DNA of 64,000 bases. It comes from Kalaharituber pfeilii (taxonomy: Eukaryota; Ascomycota; Pezizomycetes; Pezizales; Pezizaceae). This document shows positions 21,864 to 33,086 of the stretch, in pieces. The position numbers were made by a program, and so were the translations under genes. Position 1 is the stretch's first letter. Each line of letters begins with the position of its first letter. Where the stretch lies: NCBI GenBank assembly GCA_015179045.1, contig WHUZ01000153.1, positions 1 to 64,000 on the forward strand. Direction: 5' to 3'. The notes under the pieces were generated by a model. That model was not told the origin of the DNA. It saw only the letters and a program-made list of their open reading frames with translations, and searched no databases.

Positions 21864-22723
21864 AATCAGGGCTGGAGCACTCTTCTTTCTCCGGCGCTGC
21901 TAGGATGAAGAGAAGATGACATTGCTTGCAGAGCTCAGCGGGGAGAAGGAGGGACGGGAGTTGCTAAGGCAAACACACGTGGCGGAAATGGACGGTGATG
22001 GGGACAGGGATGTAGGGGGGTATTATACGCTAATGAAGTTGGGGGGGGGGGCCAGAGTCTCCAACGTGATTCTGGTGGAGAGTGTGAGGACAGGGAATTT
22101 TGGAAATACCGGAACCGGAGGGGCAGAGTGGAAGAGTACGACAAATTGGGAAGAAGAAAGGAGAATGTTACTGATGGGGGCGGGGTCTGCGGATGGGGAG
22201 GCTGGAAATTATCTGTCGGAAGGGACTCAGAAGATGCAATTGCGAGGGATTCAAGAGAAGGACTGCTAATGCAGGACCCGAGGGAAGACGAGGAACCAGG
22301 GCCAGAGGTTCAGGAAAATCCTGCAAACGCTGGTGGGACTATGTATTCGTTTGTGCCGGGGCAGCAGGACATTTTGAGTATGAGCAACACCGATAGGAGC
22401 ACAGAGGGGGTGACGGGGATATTGAGAGGCATGCTAGGGGGACCGGAGGCGGAGGGGTAGCATATATTGCGGGAGGCGGAGTTGGTGTACTGTGATAGAT
22501 GGAATGGAGATAGATACTCGAATTGAGACCAGGGATTGGGAAATGCATGGTAGCTGTTAACTCGGGATGTTTCATGTATTGTGTTGTGCGCTTGTGTTAG
22601 GGTGTTGATGTCGGTGTTCGGAGCTAAACATGGTTCCTCGTTACGTACTCAGTGTGGTCGTTTGTTCGATCGGGACTGCTTAGTAATAATGTCAGGGTAA
22701 CCTGCATCGATTCTTTTATGGCT
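21864..22723. other. Unassigned G-rich sequence
   Basis: Overlapping short frames (21916-22269, 22128-22460) occur in purine-rich DNA. None resembles a known protein. No repeat boundary was found. Confidence 0.35.
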
Positions 22724-22730
22724 GTAAAGA

Positions 22731-22795
22731 TTTTTTTTTTTTTTTTTTTTTTTTTTATATCAGTACTCGCATGCCGCCCTGTGGGCTATGGCGAG
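22731..22795 (-). mobile_element. Tail-A mini-insertion
   Basis: On the minus strand it begins at CTCGCC and ends GCGAGTACTGATAT plus poly(A). The flanks GTAAAGATT (22724-22732) and GTAAGAATT (22796-22804) are an imperfect duplication. The terminal AGTACTGATATAAAAA is the form also found in the Helitron segment at 55271. Confidence 0.85.
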
Positions 22796-22804
22796 GTAAG
22801 AATT

Positions 22805-23738
22805 TGTGTGATGATGAGTGTGCTTGAGAGTGAAGTGATTGCGATTCCGTAGTTTACTGACGAGGTGGTGTGCAGAGAGTTCTTTCTGCGGTAACTTATC
22901 CCTGAAGCTGGGGCCTATATGAGCTACTCGATGGTGGGGGTTTGGAAGATGATAATGCCATCAGGCCCCAGGGGCTTGGAGAGAGAGATAGTGTCCGCAG
23001 GTAAAAGGACATATTTGTGGATGCTGAGACTTTAGAGTGGCGGGGAGTGAAGAGAGCTTGAGGTTAAGTAGAGAGAGCGAGATGCGAGATGGAGATATGG
23101 GCAAGAGGAGGAGGGGGGGATTTGCTTGCTAGTGTCCGGCGAAACGGAAGACCAGATGAGGGCGGTTTGAGGCCTTGTATATACCTTCGGCCGCCGGGAA
23201 GAAGCAGTGGGCTGTATTGATTCGAATTCCACTCCTACAGGACCTCGGAATGTTACTGTAGCTTGCAATACCTCGCCATAGTCCATGTCAAGCGGTTCTG
23301 GTTTTCATTTTCCTTTACCGTTTTCGTTTTCTAATTTCATTATACACTTGCTGGGCTGCGGGGTGTTGCAAGATTGGAGTCCTCGTGCAAAGTGATAAGC
23401 AGGGATAGAATTTATGCCCACTCCTCACGCCAGCTCCTATCTTGCAGCCCTGTCCACACTAGGATCTCCTCCAGGACAACTCTAGCTTTGACAAGAGGAA
23501 CCGTTCCCGCCACCACGTCCTGGTTACTCTTTGATCCAAACGTGGCAATTTTGTAACACTGGCCAATCGTTTTCCATTCAACTTCCGCTTCTGGCCCATC
23601 GCCCTCGTCGGCCCAATGTTGAGTCTCTAAAATATTTCGCGACCTGTTGCTAGAGTATATCCCACAAACTCCCGTCAAAGTTCCGCGGCCGTCCAGGACA
23701 GAAAATAATCATCCAATCGTTGCAACATGTAATAAGCT
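22805..23738. other. Unassigned sequence
   Basis: A minus-strand frame at 23412-23678 (GIYSSNRSRNILETQHWADE...) has protein-like composition but no family match. A scrap of tail A (CCTCGCCATAGTCCATG) is at about 23270-23287. Nothing else is recognised. Confidence 0.35.
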
Positions 23739-23750
23739 GAAGAATGATCT

Positions 23751-23800
23751 ATAGCCCATAGGGCGGCACGCGATTAATGAAATAAAAAAAAAAAAAAAAA
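23751..23800 (+). mobile_element. Tail-A mini-insertion lacking the 5' outer stem
   Basis: A body of about 33 nt starting ATAGCCC (inner stem onward), ending GCGATTAATGAAAT plus about 16 A. Flanked by a perfect GAAGAATGATCT (23739-23750 and 23801-23812). One of the shortest complete insertions in the window. Confidence 0.97.
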
Positions 23801-23812
23801 GAAGAATGATCT

Positions 23813-24780
23813 GTCAGCAGCAGTGATGTTCAAAGGTTCACGCAATATCAGTGAAGTGAATTGTGCCTGCATGGTATGACAATTTCCAGCGACTAGAGAG
23901 ATGACGAATTAAGCGGTGTTTGAGACTGGAACGCGTTCTGCTGCGACGGGAGCCAGTTGGAGATAACGAAAGGCGCCGATAGCACGGGCACGAGAACAGG
24001 AGCGGAATATGTGATCAAGTACCCAGAGACAGGCTATGGGCAAACAGAGTCCATAAATATAAGACAGCTTGTGGCAGACGGTTAAGCTCCACGGCCAAGC
24101 AAGAGGAGGGGGCTGAGTAGCATCAAGGGCGCCAGACTGGCTAATAAGAGCAGGTGCCCAGTGTTCCCAACGGTCTGGGCATAGAAATCTAGACCTGGGC
24201 TGGCCTGAAACAGGAAGCGGCTGGCAAAGGAAATACAGGATACCGTCGATATCGATATAAGTAGGTCTTCGGGCGGTCACCACACATTCTTATAACAAGA
24301 ATATAGTTCTAACAAAATTTCTTGGCGGCCCTCACTCTAGCTATATACCGTTGTGGTGGTAACCACGGTACCGATGGAAAGAATAAGGCCATACGCGGGC
24401 CGGAGCGGTACTCAGCGGTAGCGCCACATGATGACACATGCATGGGATGAGGAAGAAAGCTACATTTAAGAAGCGAGATATGTATGTATAGGCTTAGTTG
24501 GAAGGCGAAGGTGGTCTATAAATTGTATGTAGATAGGACTGTGGAAGCAGGCAAGCAAGGAGCAACATACATGGATACAGACATACACGGAGATATACAG
24601 ACATGGACAGATATGGACACGCACAGACAAGACAATTGAAGACCCTTTCCTTAGTATTTGATTATTGAGGCCGCCTGTGAGGCTTCATTCCGCCAGCTCT
24701 AGACACCGGTACCCGTGCGAAACAGTGGATGCTGTTGAGCCGTCATCACACCGTTAACCAGGACTAGAATGTGAAATATG
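23813..24780. other. Unassigned sequence, possible LTR-like stretch
   Basis: No coding region is supported. The stretch 24290-24780 has a promoter-like GTCTATAAATTG (24511) and repeated ACATGGACAGATATGGACA, which might be part of an LTR, but no pair was found in the window. Confidence 0.3.
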
Positions 24781-25480
24781 TTTTTTTTTTATTTTTATTA
24801 TTATCATTGCTCGCATGCCGCCTATGGGCTATGGCGAGATTAGGTACATAGGAGATTAAAGGAAATAAAGGAAGTAGGCTCCTCCATCCCAATGCTCGGA
24901 AAAGTTAATTCGCAGAAAGGAAAATGTTTCACCGCCCTGCCCATTCTAGCATCGTGATCAATGGACCTCTGCCGTCCTCCTTCGCCTCCGGGGGTTCTTT
25001 CACGGCCTCCTGAGGGCCACTTCTGCCTCCGGGCTCTGCATTCTTCCCAGACATGTTCCGCCATCTCTTCCCCTTCTCCGCACTGCCGGCACTCTGCGCT
25101 CTCCGCCTTTCCCACAAGCAGTCTGTTGTTTAGTCCCAACCTGTCCCTTTCTTCCACTCGCCGCTCTTTCCCCTCACCTTCGCTGCTCTGTCCGTCCGCT
25201 TTCTCGTTGCCCTCTAAGCCTTTATGTCCTTTCACCCACATTATGGCCACATTCATCATGCCGCCCACCGTAGCAACTCTACAGGTTGTCCGCTCCGCGT
25301 ATTTCCTACATTCTGCAGGGGTTCCATCAGCGTTGTTGTGCCTCAGCCATCACCTTCTCCATACCCGCATCATGCTAGACGATGTCTGGATGCTTCCCCC
25401 TCCTTCTCGTATGGCAACAGGTTTGGCTCCCGTGGTGACTCGTCGCAGCTCATTGTGAGTCCTCCACCAGTCTACCAATC
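24781..25480 (-). mobile_element. Type-A LINE fragment
   Basis: The minus strand encodes VAIMWVKGHKGLEGNEKADG (about 25260-25200) and a zinc tail CRQCGEGEEMAEHVWEEC (about 25095-25040), then a 3' UTR, tail A with CTCGCC/GCGAG (24801-24838) and a short mixed A-run. Upstream RNase H sequence is shifted. The 5' limit, near the HeLo-kinase pseudogene, is not exact. Confidence 0.75.
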
Positions 25481-25512
25481 TGTGCCCATAGAGAACAGAA
25501 AGCGTGCCGTAG

Positions 25513-27306
25513 TTATTCGGGTATATTACAACTGGCCAGTGGCACTACCACCGCATCCCAAAATGCCTCAGATCTCTCTTCATCTGGCATTGAGGCAAGG
25601 CCTGATCCGGTATCAAACTGATCTTTCAGGCACCAGTGCACAGCTTTTTTGTACCCATTGCCCATAGTGGATGTCAGATACTCCACAGGGCCCTTCAGCA
25701 ACCGAGATTGGAACTTTGTGGATTATACTTGGCGACATTATATTTCCCCGAGTCCTTAATAGGATCCCATGTACCAAGCTCCAGTAAAACCAAACCTAAA
25801 CTATAAATGTCATATTGCCGGTTATAGCTCGCCGACTTTTTGTTGGAACCCTGGTATTCGGGATGGTGATAAAGGTCTGCCTGCTCGTCGATCTGGAACT
25901 TCTCTGAAATTTGTCCTGGAGCATCTAGGCTTGCCGAATTAAACCCGCGAGAAACAAGTGTAAGTCATGCGTTCTGCCAGGGAGTGTCGTGTCGCCCGAG
26001 ATTATAATGTTATGACTGCTTATGCCTTTGTGCAGCCATCCAGTCAGGTGCATGTAGAACAAGCCTTCTGCGAGTTCTCTGGCAAGACGATAGCGACTTC
26101 CGAGGCTGAAGTTTGATTGCCCTGTTATGAGCTCCAGAAGAGTCCTATGTGGAGACGCGTCCGTGCGATAGATAAGAGCAACCGCATCGCTCTTTCCGGG
26201 CTGTTTTAGGTATCTATGAGAATATAAATGTTTGACTCTCAGGCAAAATAATGGAACTAGTACTTACCCCATACAGTTCATGATATGCATTGAATCTTTG
26301 AAGTTCGATGTTGCAAGAGTGGAATCAGATAGAAATATTGCAAGGTCCCTTATCCGACAAATACCTGCGTCTCCAGGCAACTCTGGCGACAAAATCTTCC
26401 ATTCAATCATCACTGGTGTGTTGCCATATGTTCCAAACTCCCGCCCTGAGTGCCTATTTTTAATAACAAGATTGGAATAGGTTAGACGGGGTCCAGGATC
26501 ATTGGTTAATACGTTATTAGCTGTCCCATTACGGATGCGGTCCTTCAATGCAAGATATGTTGCCTTGCGCTGAGCGATGTGCGCAATCATAGATTCATTG
26601 ACTTGAACGGCGTTCGCGAGTTCGGTAAGCCCTTGCCGATTCTGTGAATCTTTCTCAACATCCAGAACTCTCGAATACAACCTTCCCTTCAGCACGGCTG
26701 CGAATCCAATAATCTTTTCTAATGTGTCATTATAATTCCTGAGATCTGCGATGAGATTTTCCAGTTTCAATTTTCCGAAGAGTGAGAATCTAAGGCTTGA
26801 TAGAAAGTTATGTCTCGACTTCAATTCCTTAGCGAGATTTTTGTGCTCTTCAATCCGCACTGCTGCAAGCTGCTGATGTGCGAGGTGAAAAGAAGAGACC
26901 ATGGAGCTTGCAAGTGCCTTTTGGACATCGTCTAGTATACGTGAGGCTACTCCAGGGCTATCTAAGTTGGACCCTTCGACCTTATATTTCTTTTGCTGCT
27001 TTTCAACTTCCAGAAATTTCCGGGAGATAAGAACCATCGTGTCCAGCACTAGTACCAGCTTTTCCGGATGTGCTGCCCACCATTCGTGCAGTTGATGCTG
27101 GGGCTGATCTGTTCCGGAGTCGTGCTTGGATTTGAGCCCCATGTATTCTCCCCAACATTCATACCGAAACCGTTCGATGCGGAGCTGGATTTGATGTGTA
27201 ACGGATATTGCACCGATTTCTTTGGATTCGCAATAGGCAGCGTATATTGCGACAGTCGGGGGAACAATTGCACTGCACTAAGCACAAGCCCAACTGCTTC
27301 GGCCAT
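25513..27306 (-). pseudogene. HeLo domain plus kinase-like protein, frameshifted
   Basis: Family knowledge: fungal HeLo-kinase proteins pair a HeLo (HET-S-type, membrane-acting cell-death) domain with a degenerate kinase. Here MAEAVGLVLSAVQLFP starts at 27306. After a C5 run (27258-27262) the frame must shift to continue AIYAAYCESKEIGAIS, LRIERFRYECWGEY and MGLKSKHD. The HeLo helices continue to LFGKLKLENLIADLRNYND. A 54-nt intron (26267-26214, GTAAGT...CATAG) joins to a kinase-like part: YLKQPGKSDAVALIYRTD, GLFYMHLTGWLHKGISSHNI (HRD-like loop degenerate), YDIYSLGLVLLELG. The end is RLLKGPVEYLTSTMGNGYKK to SCNIPE and stop at 25513. At least two more frame breaks (about 26000 and 25710) make it a pseudogene. 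Confidence 0.75.
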
Positions 27307-27459
27307 TATATTTGTCGTTTGTCAGGTATAAGGGGTACGACTGCCGCACCGGTAATTTGCTAATGTCAAAGCAGGTAGCAAAGAGTGGGGATTTTCAAAG
27401 ACGTTTAAATATCCATCAGGTTTGATAACACACGGAACTATTATCTTCCCCATTGGTAT

Positions 27460-27498
27460 CCCTCGCCATAGCCTACAAGGCGGCACGCGAGTAATGAA

Positions 27499-27532
<34 letters not shown>
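27460..27532 (+). mobile_element. Tail-A mini-insertion with inner-stem covariation
   Basis: Flanked by a perfect TTCCCCATTGGTAT (27446-27459 and 27533-27546). The body starts CCCTCGCC and ends GCGAGTAATGAAAT plus about 32 A. The inner stem is GCCT/AGGC instead of GCCC/GGGC, which keeps pairing. Confidence 0.97.
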
Positions 27533-27534
<2 letters not shown>

Positions 27535-27840
27535 CCCCATTGGTATATTGCAGGAAATCAGCAGCACAAAATTCTACCAGGGATCGCAGCATAAACACGT
27601 GTACAAGGCAGAGCACAAATAGAACTACCATTTTTGCCTCGCCACAATGTCTATTTACTGGGTGCCCCACGACCTTGTTATGCAGGTGCGTTTGCACGAT
27701 CTGACAACCTTGTTCAGCTGATTATATGAATGACTTGTCACATGCTCAGCCACTTTCGCAACTTAAGTTCCAGCTGAAATGAAATCAGCTTGCAATTCAT
27801 GCGATGATCGCGCCAGGCAACTATTGATATAATTCGGTGT

Positions 27841-28522
27841 TTTTTTTTTTTTTTTTTTTTTTATATCAATACTCGCTTGCCGCCCGACGGGCTATGGCGA
27901 GGGTCTTTATTAAAAGAAAGAAAAACCACTTCCTAACTACCCCAACAAACAAACACATCTCCGCTAAATACATGTGTTACCCGCGGTGACTCTCAGTGGT
28001 GCGGGTTTCCCAGAGTGCCAGTACCTATTTCCGTCCCCTACCCCACTCGTACTGGTCCACTCTCAGCCATCGTCCCCCAAGCCTCACTTTCCCCACCTCG
28101 ATCGTCTTCTCCAGGTAAAGCACCACCGAACTGGTCTGCTTCCCCTCTTCAACCAGTCTTGCCTTTGACCTCAACCAGCGGATCCCTGTCGTCTTGCCTA
28201 TCTTGTTGCCCGACTCCAGCCACTTTCTCACCTTTCCCAGATCCTTCCTTAAGGCGATTCCATGTACTACGATGCCCTGTGCGGGAGTAGAGGCATCGGG
28301 AGTGGCGGATTTCTTCGTGGTGGGCTTTTTTGGGGCGCTGGGGAGTTTGGTGGGGCCCGGGGAGGGACCGGGGTTCTGTGTGCTTGTGTCTTTCCCCTTT
28401 AAGTGACTCTCGAATGCTTCCTCTTGGCTCGGAAGCTTCTGTCTCTTGGGTGTGGTGGGGGGGGGAAAGGGGGAGGGGGTGGGGGTGGGGGTGGGGGTGG
28501 GGGAAGGCAGGGGAGTATCTGC
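27841..28522 (-). mobile_element. ORF1-only (HAL1-like) element
   Basis: Flanked by ATAATTCGGTGT (27829-27840 and 28523-28534). On the minus strand: a proline/CCCCCA-rich start, RRM-like ORF1, a 3' UTR hairpin ACCCGC...GCGGGT, tail A and poly(A). It is 5'-truncated in the proline-rich tract (28441-28510, a G/T-rich simple repeat on the plus strand). Confidence 0.92.
28025..28480 (-). pseudogene. RRM-like ORF1 protein, N-terminus missing
   Basis: The frame reads KRQKLPSQEEAFESHLKGK, then GPSPGPTKLPSAPKKPTTKK, GIVVHGIALRKDLGKVRKWL, GIRWLRSKARLVEEGKQ, SSVVLYLEKTIEVGKVRLGG, YEWGRGRK and stop at 28025. The KLPSQ(D/E)EAF motif is shared with the element at 40054, so these two belong to one subfamily distinct from the one at 47348. 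The domain is intact but the start is lost. Confidence 0.75.
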
Positions 28523-28534
28523 ATAATTCGGTGT

Positions 28535-28926
28535 GGGGATATCAGTATGGCTGCGATTGGTTTATGCTGTCTAGCGAAGGTTCGCCTTGCCTTGCACCTT
28601 GCAAGATTGCTTGACTGAAGTGGTTTGAATTCAACATAGCCTCTACCATCACCGTATAGGTAACGATGTGCATACCGATAATGCTGGCACCTTAGTACCT
28701 CTCCGATACCTGAATGCAGGCAATATCTCATAGAATATAGTGCTGATATATACAATGAATTAATTATAAACCATATTGAGTGCGCGGATTCTGAATTTGA
28801 AAGAAAAGATATGAAAATGCCACACCTAGAGCATCTATAGTAGTATTACCTCTGTACCTTAAAAAATATCTCTTTTTAGTACTTACTAAGAAAGACCTGT
28901 TCTCTATCATATCTTACTTACTCATA
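28535..28926. other. Unassigned AT-rich sequence
   Basis: Flank between two retroelements with no gene or repeat boundary recognised. Confidence 0.35.
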
Positions 28927-29480
28927 TTTTTTTTTTTTTTTTTTTTTAAATCACATAAGCCCGCTTGCAGCGCCAAGCCATGGCAGGGTCCCTGGGCAAG
29001 CCCTCGAAGCCCGGAGACAGGCTTAACAAACAAAGAAATTTCTATCTACCTCTACAACCTGATTCCAGAAACCTCCGGCCGGTTTCTGCCTCAGGGAGGC
29101 TCCACTATATATCTCCCCCTCTCCCCCCTCCCCTCTTCTCCACACTTTCGCATCCCGGCAAGCAAACTTCCCCGGCAAGCAAACTTTCCCCGGCAAGCAA
29201 ACTTTCCCCGGCAAGCAAACTTTCCCCGGCAAGCAAACTTTCCCCGGCAAGCAAACTTCCCCGACGGCAAATCGCACGGCGCCCTAGAACCTGATCCCAG
29301 AGAAGAACCTTTCCAACTCATCCCACTCCTCCCCATTCTCTGCTGTCCTTTTCCAGTTCTTCTCTATATTCCCCCATTCTCTAAAGCCTTCTAGGCGAAA
29401 CCTCTGCTGACTGCACTGGAAGGCTAGGTGTACCCCCGTCTGGGCCTCCCCACAGCTCCACTTCTCCAAAGAGGGACATA
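28927..29480 (-). mobile_element. Type-B LINE 3' end with 18-bp tandem repeat
   Basis: On the minus strand the coding end (CGEAQTGVHLAFQC, NWKRTAENGEEWDELERFF, stop at 29284) is followed by about six tandem copies of an 18-bp unit containing GGCAAGCAAACTTTCCCC (plus strand, 29154-29262). The 3' UTR, tail B and poly(A) (28927-28947) follow. The 5' side abuts another LINE without a visible duplication. Confidence 0.85.
29154..29262. repeat. 18-bp tandem repeat in LINE 3' UTR
   Basis: About six near-identical units of CCCCGGCAAGCAAACTTT. The first and last are one or two bases shorter. Other type-B copies in the window lack the array. Confidence 0.92.
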
Positions 29481-29484
29481 AGAG

Positions 29485-31036
29485 AACACCATGAAAAGCT
29501 GACCCTGGAAGCGTCAGAGAAAGACTTTGAACTAGATCCATGGAAAGCAGAAACTATCATCATAGGATTCAAGAGAGAGAGTTACAGGCTAGAAGGACTG
29601 TATACTGATTGGGAGTTGAAATTCGATAATCATTTTAATTAGTAGTTACACCTAGGCAAAGCAGTATAGAGAGTAGCAGCCAGACTGAATGGAGTACCCC
29701 CAGCTAAAAGAAGACAATTGTATACAGGCATAGCTAGAAACATTGCTACTTGGGGCTGCTGGACATGGGTGAGGTATACAAAAGGGGCCCCCTCAGAATG
29801 AAAGCTTAGATTGCTGGAGAGGCAGTAATACGTTGTGGCAAGAGAAATAATGGAGGCCCCATAGGGGATGAGACGGGACATGGTAGAAGAGCTAACTAAC
29901 CTAGAATCTATTGAGACGTTCGCATATGGAGAGGCAGATAGAGTAGAAGCCCGAATACTAAGGTTTGAAGAGGAGCCAGTCAGAAGACCACAGCTAGATG
30001 CCAGATACCTGAGGGGGCCACTGGAGCATAAAGACCCCCTTCCTCTCCATGTACACCTGATACATCCATCTGATTTAGGCAGGGAGGAGTAAGAGAGGCT
30101 AATAGCTAAGGAGGAAGATGAAAAGTAAACAAGCATTTATATGGATGGAAGTAGAATGAAGGACAGGACGAGCACTGGAGTATATCAGACCGGAGAAGAC
30201 ACATTAATATACCTGGGAAAAAGATAGACGGTCAATAATGCTGAGCTGATAGTGGTTGGGGAGGCAATGCGAAGAGAGGGAGAGCTGCTAATTACCATAG
30301 ACTCCAGTACTACAGTGACAAGAATGAAGGAGATAGCCAGAGGGGACCTTACGTCGGAGGGTGCAGTGGAGCTGGTGAGGAGAGGATGGGAGGAGAGGAC
30401 ATCGAGAGGGGACCAAGACCTGGCGCTCCTGTGGGTTAAAGCACATGAAGGGATAGTGGGTAACACCAAGGCAGACAGGGCGGTCAAATGAGCCATGGCG
30501 TTACAATACTAGTACGAGACAGTGATGGAGGTGGGCATCCGACAAGAGGCAAAGAACAGGAGAGGGGAGGAGAGAAAGAGACTACAACTAATGTACAGAC
30601 CACTGGAATATCTGGGGACCAGAAGGAGAATGCCCATACTCGCAGGCATAATGGGGGATAAAGGACTGAGGCAATGGAGACACCAGATAGGAAAAGAAGA
30701 GTCACCGAAGTGCAGGTGGTGTGGAAAAGCCCTCGAGAATTACAGACACATAACAAAAGATTGTGAGGCATGGAAGAAGAGATTACCAGGAGGCGAGGCG
30801 GGGATGAAGATACCAACGGGGGGGAGAAGGGGAAGAAGAAAAAGGGAGAGAAGGAGGGGATGAAACTGGTTGAGGTGTTGGGCTGGGCAGCGAGCTAGTT
30901 TCTTTGTTTCACACAGTCTACTTTTCTTTATGATTTATCAGTTACTATTTGTCCTTTAGGTACCTAACACCTCGCCATAGCCTACTAGGCGGCATGCGAG
31001 TAATGAAATAAAAAAAAAAAAAAATAAAAAAAAAAA
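29485..31036 (+). mobile_element. Type-A LINE, RIP-like decay, single frame kept
   Basis: Covers the end of RT, the linker, RNase H, zinc tail, 3' UTR and tail A (inner stem GCCT/AGGC; 30971-31010), with a mixed A-run to 31036. Coding sequence stays in one frame from about 29550 to 30863, with about ten stop codons, most explainable as CAG, CAA or TGG changed by C-to-T or G-to-A. That pattern points to RIP or cytosine deamination rather than indel decay. Confidence 0.85.
29550..30863 (+). pseudogene. LINE ORF2 C-terminal half with about ten in-frame stops
   Basis: The reading runs from ETIIIGFKRESYRLEGLYTD and TGIARNIATWGCWTW (RT thumb) through ETFAYGEADRVEARILRFEE to RNase H (YMDGSRMKD, TVNNAELIVVGEAM, LLWVKAHEGIVGNTKAD) and a zinc tail CRWCGKALENYRHITKDC. 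Stops include TAG and TAA codons near 29641, 29668, 29824, 30090, 30126, 30225 and 30489. RNase H active-site acids are still visible, but the protein cannot be made. Confidence 0.82.
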
Positions 31037-31144
31037 TCAGGGTGACCGAACAAAGTATCAATGATGCCATGGTGATGAGAGATGACGCATGGTAATAACG
31101 CCATCCATAGTTAACCATAATGCCATGATGATGATCGAGAAGCT

Positions 31145-31301
31145 TGTTAATTAGCACTCAATGTTAAATAGAATAAATGCAAATAACCGACACACTAGAC
31201 GCCTATATATAGAGGCCTATACGACCTCTATATAAAGGTCAAGTTTCAAGCGTTGTCCTAAATTATACCTACATTTCGCTGCAATCGCAGACACTATAAC
31301 A
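31145..31301 (+). repeat. LTR-like or LINE 5' UTR sequence
   Basis: Begins TGTTAATTAG and ends ACTATAACA (TG...CA style, TGTTA/TAACA inverted ends), with CTATATATAG and TATATAAAGG boxes and the shared stretch AGCGTTGTCCTAAATTA. A related sequence is at 46746-46954. It runs directly into an ORF1-like frame, so it may instead be the promoter end of a LINE. No flanking duplication was found. Confidence 0.45.
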
Positions 31302-31515
31302 GACAAGAAGCGCACCCGTGTGCGACCCAAGAGAAAAGCAAAGGTCAACGGCATCGAATTCCACGCTGCAAAAGACTGGAAGTCTCATGAGAAAATGATA
31401 TCCACTCATAAGGACAATCAGTGGACGCTCCACAAGTTTGGAGACATCATTGAGTATACCAGAAGACACAGAGGAGAGGCAGATGGTCAGAGACTCGACA
31501 AAACCTCTCAGGATA
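31302..31515 (+). pseudogene. Fragment of LINE ORF1 N-terminus
   Basis: Reads RPKRKAKVNGIEFHAAKDWK, SHEKMISTHKDNQWTLHKFG and DIIEYTRRHRG. It aligns with residues 30-80 of the large ORF1 at 59389 (RPRVNNIEFYMVKDWKAHED, QQWTLHKFADIIQHTRKG). The match ends after the arginine-rich part. This is a 5' scrap of a related element. Confidence 0.7.
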
Positions 31516-31716
31516 GGCACTTTCTCCCTGTATGCACACTGGCCGTTTTTCCCACTTATGATCGCCTGGTCTCAGCTAGGCCTCAGTTTGAGTCCGAGCT
31601 GGCCATGGAATTGCTCCAAGATACCGGTAGCCTCCGCTTGTCTGAGAGTGCTTTCGCTTGATCTGCCAGTAGTACGGCAACACATAGGGAGGAAAGGGCA
31701 GAAAGATTTTTTGCGC

Positions 31717-31719
<3 letters not shown>

Positions 31720-31751
<32 letters not shown>

Positions 31752-31973
31752 CACATAACCCCGCTTGTAGCACTTGGCCATGGCAGGGGCCCTGGGCAAG
31801 CCCTCATAGCCCGGAGACAGGCTAAACTAACTCTCTACGTACATGGCCCCCCACGCGCCGTCGCCCCCGCTCTCCTAGCTTCTAGAACTTGACCCCGCAT
31901 TCTCCTACCTTCTAGAACTTGACCCAGCGAAGAAATTCTCCAAAACGTCATACTCCTCCCCATTCTCCGCCTT
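31720..31973 (-). mobile_element. Type-B LINE 3' end, 254 bp
   Basis: Flanked by a perfect ATTTTTTGCGCACT (31706-31719 and 31974-31987). On the minus strand it holds the last codons before the stop, a 3' UTR with a duplicated CTTCTAGAACTTGACCC, tail B and poly(A). It is closely related to the copies at 1-1378 and 13091. Confidence 0.97.
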
Positions 31974-31987
31974 ATTTTTTGCGCACT

Positions 31988-32267
31988 AATATAGTTAGTA
32001 GAGGCTTGCTATGCATGGATGAGGCTTGCAATATCCATACATTTATTTTTTACACTAGTCAAATATCTACTAGTAGGGACTAATTGATCATCTCTATTTC
32101 TTTAGCCTCAAATAAATAAAATAACAACACTCTATACTAGTAATTGTTTTATTGCATACTTATCCATTTGCATTTTCATGGCAGACATATTAGAATATAA
32201 GCTAACAACTACATATGCTCTATACTATATGCAAGGACCATAAGGCAGAAAGGTAGCATGGCAAGAG
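31988..32267. other. Unassigned AT-rich sequence
   Basis: Short AT-rich flank with no gene. The following ORF1-only copy starts somewhere near 32268-32282. Confidence 0.35.
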
Positions 32268-32274
32268 GCAGCAG

Positions 32275-32563
32275 GTAGGAGTGCTTTACCTGGAGAAGGC
32301 GACCGCGGTGGAGAAAGTGAGGCTTGGGGGACGTTGGTTGAGAGTGGATCAGTACGAGTGGGATAGGGGACGGAAATAGGTACTGGCCCTCTGAGAGATA
32401 CATATACACTCCCGTGTCACTGAGAGTTACCGCGGGCATCACTTCTAGTTAGTTGGGTTCGATTTGTTGTTGTTTGTTTTGTGTTTAGTTAAATATAAGA
32501 CCCTGGCCATAGCCCGTTGGGCGGCAAGCGAGTATTGATATAAAAAAAAAAAAAAAAAAAAAA
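32275..32563 (+). mobile_element. ORF1-only element, strongly truncated
   Basis: Starts near LYLEKATAVEKVRLGGRWLR, with stop after YEWDRGRK at about 32378. The 3' UTR hairpin (GAGAGTTACCGCGGGC), tail A (CTGGCC...GCGAGTATTGATAT) and poly(A) follow. No matching target duplication. The 3' flank holds a terminal repeat like that of the 10942 element (TGCGCAATTGCCCGGTAGAG at about 32580), so the insertion probably lies next to or in a DNA-element remnant. Confidence 0.8.
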
Positions 32564-32612
32564 TGTGGCATCCGAAGAGTGCGCAATTGCCCGGTAGAGC
32601 ACGTGACTATCA

Positions 32613-33086
32613 ATTTCTTTTCCTTATGTTAAGGATTATCATTCGTATAGCTTGATATGCAGCGTACTGTTGCATCATTGTACTTGAGATTTACTTCTCT
32701 TTACTTCATCATGACAGCGTACTGACATATGCACTGAAACATAATCATGGTCTGTCGTCATGACATGAGAAAGCAGGTTTGCATATGTTGTTTTCAGGTT
32801 TTTGCTCTACTTGAGGATTTCTCGTTATCACCAAAAGTTGTCTATATATGTCGCTTTATGTTCCTGTATCTATTGCAATGCAGCAAGCGACGTACTCGAC
32901 TCAATAAGCGTAAATACCTTATTCCGCTTCCCTTCACTCTGAATTATATGGACCGCGCTTGAATTAAGCTAATATTCCCAGCAACGGAATTCGCGGTCTT
33001 GATGCGTACGGCCATCTTTAAACGGCACTGGCTCCAATAGCTTCGGAACCTGGAAATTGCATATCGGATGCTTGGGAATCTCATTA
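32613..33086. other. Unassigned sequence
   Basis: No gene recognised. A short frame at 32747-32962 has no family match. Confidence 0.35.

Noticed and set aside
28441..28512. GT-rich run as a regulatory or CRISPR-like repeat
   Set aside because: It is the complement of the proline-rich coding tract at the 5' end of the ORF1-only element. There is no spacer structure.
29154..29262. CRISPR array
   Set aside because: Direct 18-bp tandem units without spacers, inside a LINE 3' UTR of a eukaryote.
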